Position numbers and translations under genes: made by a program. The notes beneath the pieces are model-generated. The model saw nothing but the letters and a program-made list of their open reading frames with translations. It made no database searches and was not told the origin of the DNA. From contig MFPR01000021.1 of assembly GCA_001784175.1 (NCBI GenBank), positions 1-23,977 on the forward strand: a DNA stretch of 23,977 bases, given 5' to 3'. Source of the DNA: Candidatus Lindowbacteria bacterium RIFCSPLOWO2_12_FULL_62_27. GTDB lineage: Bacteria; Lindowbacteria; 2-12-FULL-62-27. Of this stretch, positions 20,932 through 23,977 are shown piece after piece (position 1 is the stretch's first letter; each line of letters starts with the position of its first letter).

Positions 20932-20955
20932 CCGGGAAGAGCACGGGCCAAAGCC

Positions 20956-21017
20956 GTACACTTCCTGCTCACGTATGAGTCCTTCAGTCCTCGGTCCTCA
21001 GACCTCGGACCTCGTTC
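20956..21017. repeat. 60-base direct repeat downstream of paralog 2 (copy 1)
   Basis: The stretch from GTACACTTCCTGC to CCTCGTTC closely matches 22457-22519, which lies in the same place after paralog 3. It contains the GGTCC/GGACC-rich motif CGGTCCTCAGACCTCGGACC. The gene and its flank were therefore duplicated together. Confidence 0.7.
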
Positions 21018-21068
21018 CCTTACTCCTTACTCAGCACTCATCACCTCACAATCCGTAGGCCTCAGCCC

Positions 21069-22301
21069 TTACGACGACTTCCGCACCGCCAGATACACCG
21101 GCGTCCAGAACGAATACGCAGGCTGCGGGATCCCTTCCACCCACGGCGTCACGCGCACTCGCCCCTCCGTCGCGCCGTTCGGAAACACCACGTTCGCGTC
21201 GAAATGCTCCACCAAAAACAGAACCTCGATCCGGCCGCCGCGCACCCACTCCGCCGCGCCGCCCACGAAGTTCTGGTCCACTGTGTCGTTCTGGAATCCG
21301 TAGGCGTCCACCCACAGCACCGTGTAGATGAACGAGTCGCCGTTCGGCGTCGCCGGGATCGACGTGTCCGTGAACGTCGTCGCCGCGCTGTAGTAGGACC
21401 CGCCCGGCCGGTACGGCGAATAGAACGTGTCGCCCATCACCTGGTTCACGACGGTGTCCTCGAACTTCAGGAGCGTGGGCATCGTCGTGTCCGAACTCCA
21501 GCCCGACGGCAACCGCGCGCGCAGAATCCGGAATCCGTACGGGTTGTACGCCGACTGCGTGTCGAACTCCTTCGCGCCCTCCACCGACGGCACGAGTTCG
21601 TCCCCGGTCGTGAGCTTCAGTTGCCAACTGATCTTGACCGCGGTGTCCGACGTCTGAGTGGCCGACACGCCGTAGTTGTTGTTGCCGCCCAAATCGGTCG
21701 TGTCGCCGTTTCCGCTCGAACTTACGTCCGTCGTTCCCAGATACTGCGCCAAATCCGGGTTCTCCTTCGTCAGCCAGGAATCCCCGGATACCGGCGTGCC
21801 CTGCTTGCCCGTCACGTCCGGGTCGCCAAACCGGTTGTAGAACACATAGCCGTTCGACGCGCTCGCCGGCACCGTGATCGTCCGCTGCTGGCTCTGGTCC
21901 TGCGCGCGGTTCTGGTCGTTGCCCGCGTTCTTCCACGCGTACGTCTTCTGCGTGTCCGTATACACCGTCGTCGAATCGAAAACCGGAATCCGGTACTCGA
22001 ACCAGTACGCGTAGGTCGCGCCGGCCACGAGGATCGCCGTACACGTCCACGACCCATCCCCCACCGGGCGCATGGGAAGCGCGCACGACCGGGCCGCGTT
22101 GCTGCCCGCAACGGTCTCGGCATTCGACGGACACGGATACGTGCCCGTTTCGAACACAATCGCCTTCGAAAAATCCGCAAAGCCTCCCTTCTGATACCCG
22201 GCCACCGTCATCGCCTCGGCGCGGTCTCCAACCACCGCCAGAAGCCCGACGATCGCCACGGCAAACACCGCCGTCGCTAACATCCAACTCGCTGCTTTCA
22301 T
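21069..22301 (-). CDS. Secreted E-set/FN3-like protein, paralog 2 of 3
   Basis: A 410-residue exported protein, closest to paralog 3 and very similar to it along the whole length, including the signal peptide (first 20 residues identical) and the C-terminus T-P-V-Y-L-A-V-R-K-S-S. Signal cleavage is likely after R-A-E-A (about residue 30). It carries the same three Cys in the N-terminal sandwich, the segment V-Y-T-D-T-Q-K-T-Y-A-W-K-N, the block Q-Y-L-G-T-T-D-V-S-S-S-G-N-G, and the FN3-like part with I-S-W-Q and T-V-L-W-V-D-A-Y-G. The start follows a leader (AGAGTGAGGTGAAAGGCAG) almost the same as that of paralog 3. No enzyme motif is seen. Proteins made as tandem near-identical copies are often abundant surface subunits, but nothing here proves that. 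Confidence 0.82.
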   Translation of the reverse strand: MKAASWMLATAVFAVAIVGLLAVVGDRAEAMTVAGYQKGGFADFSKAIVFETGTYPCPSNAETVAGSNAARSCALPMRPVGDGSWTCTAILVAGATYAYWFEYRIPVFDSTTVYTDTQKTYAWKNAGNDQNRAQDQSQQRTITVPASASNGYVFYNRFGDPDVTGKQGTPVSGDSWLTKENPDLAQYLGTTDVSSSGNGDTTDLGGNNNYGVSATQTSDTAVKISWQLKLTTGDELVPSVEGAKEFDTQSAYNPYGFRILRARLPSGWSSDTTMPTLLKFEDTVVNQVMGDTFYSPYRPGGSYYSAATTFTDTSIPATPNGDSFIYTVLWVDAYGFQNDTVDQNFVGGAAEWVRGGRIEVLFLVEHFDANVVFPNGATEGRVRVTPWVEGIPQPAYSFWTPVYLAVRKSS

Positions 22302-22327
22302 CTGCCTTTCACCTCACTCTGTTTTCA

Positions 22328-22348
22328 CGGACCGCCTTTCGCTGTCCG
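22328..22348. promoter_or_regulatory. Leader hairpin upstream of paralog 2
   Basis: CGGAC (22328-22332) pairs with GTCCG (22344-22348) across an 11-base loop. The hairpin stands about 27 bases before the start, at the same place as the one at 23810-23832, with the loop sequence changed. Confidence 0.4.
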
Positions 22349-22405
22349 CCCGTCGCTTCAACTCAACTCAACTCAACACATCTATGCTCACCCTCCACCG
22401 CTCCC

Positions 22406-22443
22406 CCCTCTCCCCGCAGGGGGAGAGGGTTGGGGTGAGGGGG
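22406..22443. repeat. Dispersed G-rich palindrome (family P1), copy b
   Basis: CCCTCTCCCC (22406-22415), a GCAG loop, GGGGAGAGGG (22420-22429), then TTGGGGTGAGGGGG. It is the same element as 20799-20837, and here it is not followed by a P3 palindrome. Confidence 0.85.
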
Positions 22444-22456
22444 TTCTCGCGCTCCT

Positions 22457-22519
22457 GTACACTTCCTGCCTCACATATGAGTCCGTCAGTCCGCGGTCCT
22501 TCAGACCCGGACCTCGTTC
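22457..22519. repeat. 60-base direct repeat downstream of paralog 3 (copy 2)
   Basis: Matches 20956-21017 with scattered changes and lies about 27 bases beyond the paralog-3 stop. The block CGCGGTCCTTCAGACCCGGACC corresponds to the GGTCC/GGACC motif of copy 1. Confidence 0.7.
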
Positions 22520-22545
22520 ACCTCGCCATCCTCATGCCTCAGGCC

Positions 22546-23784
22546 TTACGACGACTTCCGCACCGCCAGATAGACCGGCGTCCAGAACGAATACGCAGGC
22601 TGCGGAATGCCCCCAACCCACGGCGTCACGCGCACACGGCCTTCCGTCGCGCCGTCCGGAAACACCACGCTTGCGTCGAAATGCTCCACCAGAAACAACA
22701 CATCGATCCGGCCGCCCCGCACCCACTCGGCCGACCCGCCCGTGAAATTCTGGTCCCCTGTGTCGTTCTGGAATCCGTAGGCGTCCACCCACAGCACCGT
22801 GTAGATGAACGAGTCGCCGTTCGGCGTCGCCGGGATCGACGTGTCCGTGAACGTCGTCGCTGCGCTGTAGTAGGACCCGCCCGGCCGGGACGGCGAATAG
22901 AGCGTGTCGCCCATCACCTTGTTCACCACCGTGTCCTCAAACGTCAGGTGGGCCGGCATCGTCGTGTCCGAACTCCAGCCCGCAGGCAGCCGCGCCCGCA
23001 GGATGCGGAACCCGTACGGGTTGTACGCCGACTGCGTGTCGAACTCCTTCGCGCCCTCCACCGACGGCACGATGTCGTCGCTGCCCGTGATCTTCAGTTG
23101 CCAGCTGATTTTCACTTCTGAATCCGAAACCTGGGTCGCCGACACGCCGTAGTTGTTGTTGCCGCCCAAATCGGTCGTGTCGTTGTTTCCGCTCGAACTC
23201 ACATCCGCCGTCCCGAGGTACTGCGCCAAGTCCGGGTTCGCGATCGACAACATCGTGTCCACCCAGTCCGTGTCCGACGATCCCTGCTTGCCCGTCACGT
23301 CCGGGTCGCCGAACCGGTTGTAGAACACATAGCCGTTCGACGCGCTGGCCGGCACCGTGATCGTCCGCTGCGTGTTCTGATCCTGCGAACGGGTTGAACC
23401 GGCACCTACGGTCATGTTCCTCCACACGTACGTCTTCTGCGTGTCCGTATAGACCGTCGTCGAGTCGAACAGCGGAATCCGATACTCGAACCAGTACGCA
23501 TAGGTGGCGCCGGCAACCACGGTCGCCGTGCACACCCACGAGCCGTCTCCCACGGGGCGCATCGGAACTGCGCACGTCCGTACGTTGTTGTTGCTCCCCT
23601 GGATCGTCTCCGCGTTCACCGGACACGGATACGTCGTCGTGTCAAACACAATCGCCTTCGAAAAATCGGCAAACCCTCCCTTCTGATACCCGGCCACCGT
23701 CATGGCGTCGGCGCTTATCACCCAAAGCCCGACGATCGCCACGGCAAACACCGCCGTCGCCAACATCCAACTCGCTGCTTTCAT
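22546..23784 (-). CDS. Secreted E-set/FN3-like protein, paralog 3 of 3
   Basis: A 412-residue exported protein. Signal cleavage is likely after S-A-D-A (residue 27), followed by M-T-V-A-G-Y-Q-K-G-G. N-terminal sandwich: Cys54, Cys71 and Cys85 with V-G-D-G-S-W and Y-A-Y-W-F-E-Y. Middle: R-T-I-T-V-P-A-S-A-S-N-G-Y-V-F-Y-N-R-F-G-D-P-D. FN3-like part at about 225-355. It differs from paralog 2 mainly by a short change where paralog 2 has T-P-V-S-G-D-S-W-L-T (here S-D-T-D-W-V-D-T-M-L) and by a few added residues near 118-125. It is the first gene of the visible series in the transcription direction. Whether it shares a transcript with the large operon depends on the repeat-filled gaps. Confidence 0.82.
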   Translation of the reverse strand: MKAASWMLATAVFAVAIVGLWVISADAMTVAGYQKGGFADFSKAIVFDTTTYPCPVNAETIQGSNNNVRTCAVPMRPVGDGSWVCTATVVAGATYAYWFEYRIPLFDSTTVYTDTQKTYVWRNMTVGAGSTRSQDQNTQRTITVPASASNGYVFYNRFGDPDVTGKQGSSDTDWVDTMLSIANPDLAQYLGTADVSSSGNNDTTDLGGNNNYGVSATQVSDSEVKISWQLKITGSDDIVPSVEGAKEFDTQSAYNPYGFRILRARLPAGWSSDTTMPAHLTFEDTVVNKVMGDTLYSPSRPGGSYYSAATTFTDTSIPATPNGDSFIYTVLWVDAYGFQNDTGDQNFTGGSAEWVRGGRIDVLFLVEHFDASVVFPDGATEGRVRVTPWVGGIPQPAYSFWTPVYLAVRKSS

Positions 23785-23809
23785 CTGCCTTTCACCTCAC
23801 TCTATTGTC

Positions 23810-23832
23810 GCGGACCGCTTCCAGATGTCCGC
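23810..23832. promoter_or_regulatory. Leader hairpin upstream of paralog 3
   Basis: GCGGAC (23810-23815) pairs with GTCCGC (23827-23832) across an 11-base loop. The position and stem match the hairpin before paralog 2 while the loops differ, so the pairing, not the sequence, is what is kept. Confidence 0.4.
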
Positions 23833-23870
23833 GCTTCGCTTCAACTCATCTATACTCACCCTCTCCTCCC

Positions 23871-23908
23871 CCCTCTCCCCCGCAGGGGAGAGGGTTGGGG
23901 TGAGGGGG
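23871..23908. repeat. Dispersed G-rich palindrome (family P1), copy c
   Basis: CCCTCTCCCC (23871-23880), a CGCA loop, GGGGAGAGGG (23885-23894), then TTGGGGTGAGGGGG. Same element as copies a and b. Confidence 0.85.
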
Positions 23909-23928
23909 TTCTCCCGCGCTCTCCCCGA

Positions 23929-23977
23929 CGTTCCTCCCTAACTCCCCGGAGGGGACCTCCAACCCTTCCCCTCCGGA
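23929..23977. repeat. Palindromic repeat (family P3), copy b, partial
   Basis: Runs from CGTTCCTCCCT through CCCCGGAGGGG to TTCCCCTCCGGA, matching the first 49 bases of 20862-20931 with one difference (ACGCTT against ACCCTT). The right arm is beyond the window. Confidence 0.75.

Larger units (their letters stand above)
20693..21068. other. 376-base intergenic region between paralogs 1 and 2
   Basis: No gene is seen. From the paralog-1 start outward it holds a conserved leader, a 9-base-stem hairpin, a G-rich palindromic element (20799-20837), a 70-base palindrome (20862-20931) and a 60-base block repeated after paralog 3. Short frames with L-S-P-A-G-G-E-G-type peptides are translations of these repeats, not genes. 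Confidence 0.7.
22302..22545. other. 244-base intergenic region between paralogs 2 and 3
   Basis: It contains, from the paralog-2 start outward, a conserved leader, a small hairpin, a CAACT pentamer array (about 22359-22377, three to four units), a P1 G-rich palindrome and the second copy of the 60-base downstream repeat. No gene is seen. The P3 palindrome present in the other two intergenic regions is absent here. Confidence 0.7.
23785..23977. other. Upstream region of paralog 3, cut by the window end
   Basis: It holds the conserved leader, the hairpin at 23810-23832, a P1 element and the left half of a P3 palindrome. No gene and no convincing -35/-10 pair is visible. A TATAGA hexamer occurs on the minus strand near 23850 without a good partner. 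Confidence 0.6.

Noticed and set aside
20811-20961. Short frames with L-S-P-A-G-G-E-G-type peptides between the paralogs
   Set aside because: They are conceptual translations of the P1 and P3 repeats with no ribosome site, and are not proteins.

Overview
The window is a GC-rich stretch of a bacterial chromosome in which every gene I can support lies on the minus strand. Two PorV/PorQ-type barrel proteins, other outer-membrane barrels, lipoproteins, and a secreted protein with a FlgD-Ig/type IX-like C-terminus point to a diderm. An uncultured lineage of the Elusimicrobiota/Omnitrophota/Hydrogenedentota or FCB kind would fit, but that is inference. I see no rRNA, tRNA or CRISPR array.

Layout, read right to left in the direction of transcription. 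(1) 23784-19502: three tandem paralogous secreted proteins of about 400 residues (E-set-like plus fibronectin-III-like). They are separated by intergenic regions full of palindromic, G-rich dispersed repeats. (2) 19462-509: a very compact set of 13 genes whose junctions are mostly ATGA or TGATG overlaps or gaps of 0-11 bases. In order these are a 902-residue multidomain surface protein, a PorV-like barrel, a periplasmic or surface protein with six CBM48 modules, a MalK-type ATPase, two membrane GAF-GGDEF proteins, a MalF-type permease, a MalG-type permease with a CBM48 domain inserted in its first periplasmic loop, a MalE-type lipoprotein, an outer-membrane barrel, a second barrel with an N-terminal CBM48, a second PorV-like barrel, and a CBM48 lipoprotein. 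(3) 1-508: an AT-richer end with a short BrnT-like toxin gene, its promoter and operator-like palindrome, and a 69-base nested inverted repeat between it and the operon.

The operon puts one alpha-glucan-binding fold (CBM48, the AMPK-beta/isoamylase E-set domain) into nearly every layer of the envelope: surface protein, outer-membrane barrel, outer-membrane lipoprotein, six-module linker protein and inner-membrane permease. A complete maltodextrin-type ABC importer sits in the middle. No glycoside hydrolase, SusC/SusD pair or transcription regulator is encoded. The most economical reading is a capture-and-relay system that passes an alpha-glucan (or other ligand of this fold) from surface to cytoplasm, with c-di-GMP output from two co-transcribed diguanylate cyclases. 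That reading is inference. The gene order, domain content and conserved binding residues are seen directly.

The second notable layer is repeats. Palindromic elements like those between the paralogs also occur inside the coding sequence of the six-CBM48 protein, where they are translated in frame as linker. The signal peptide of the same protein is encoded across an (AT)6 microsatellite.
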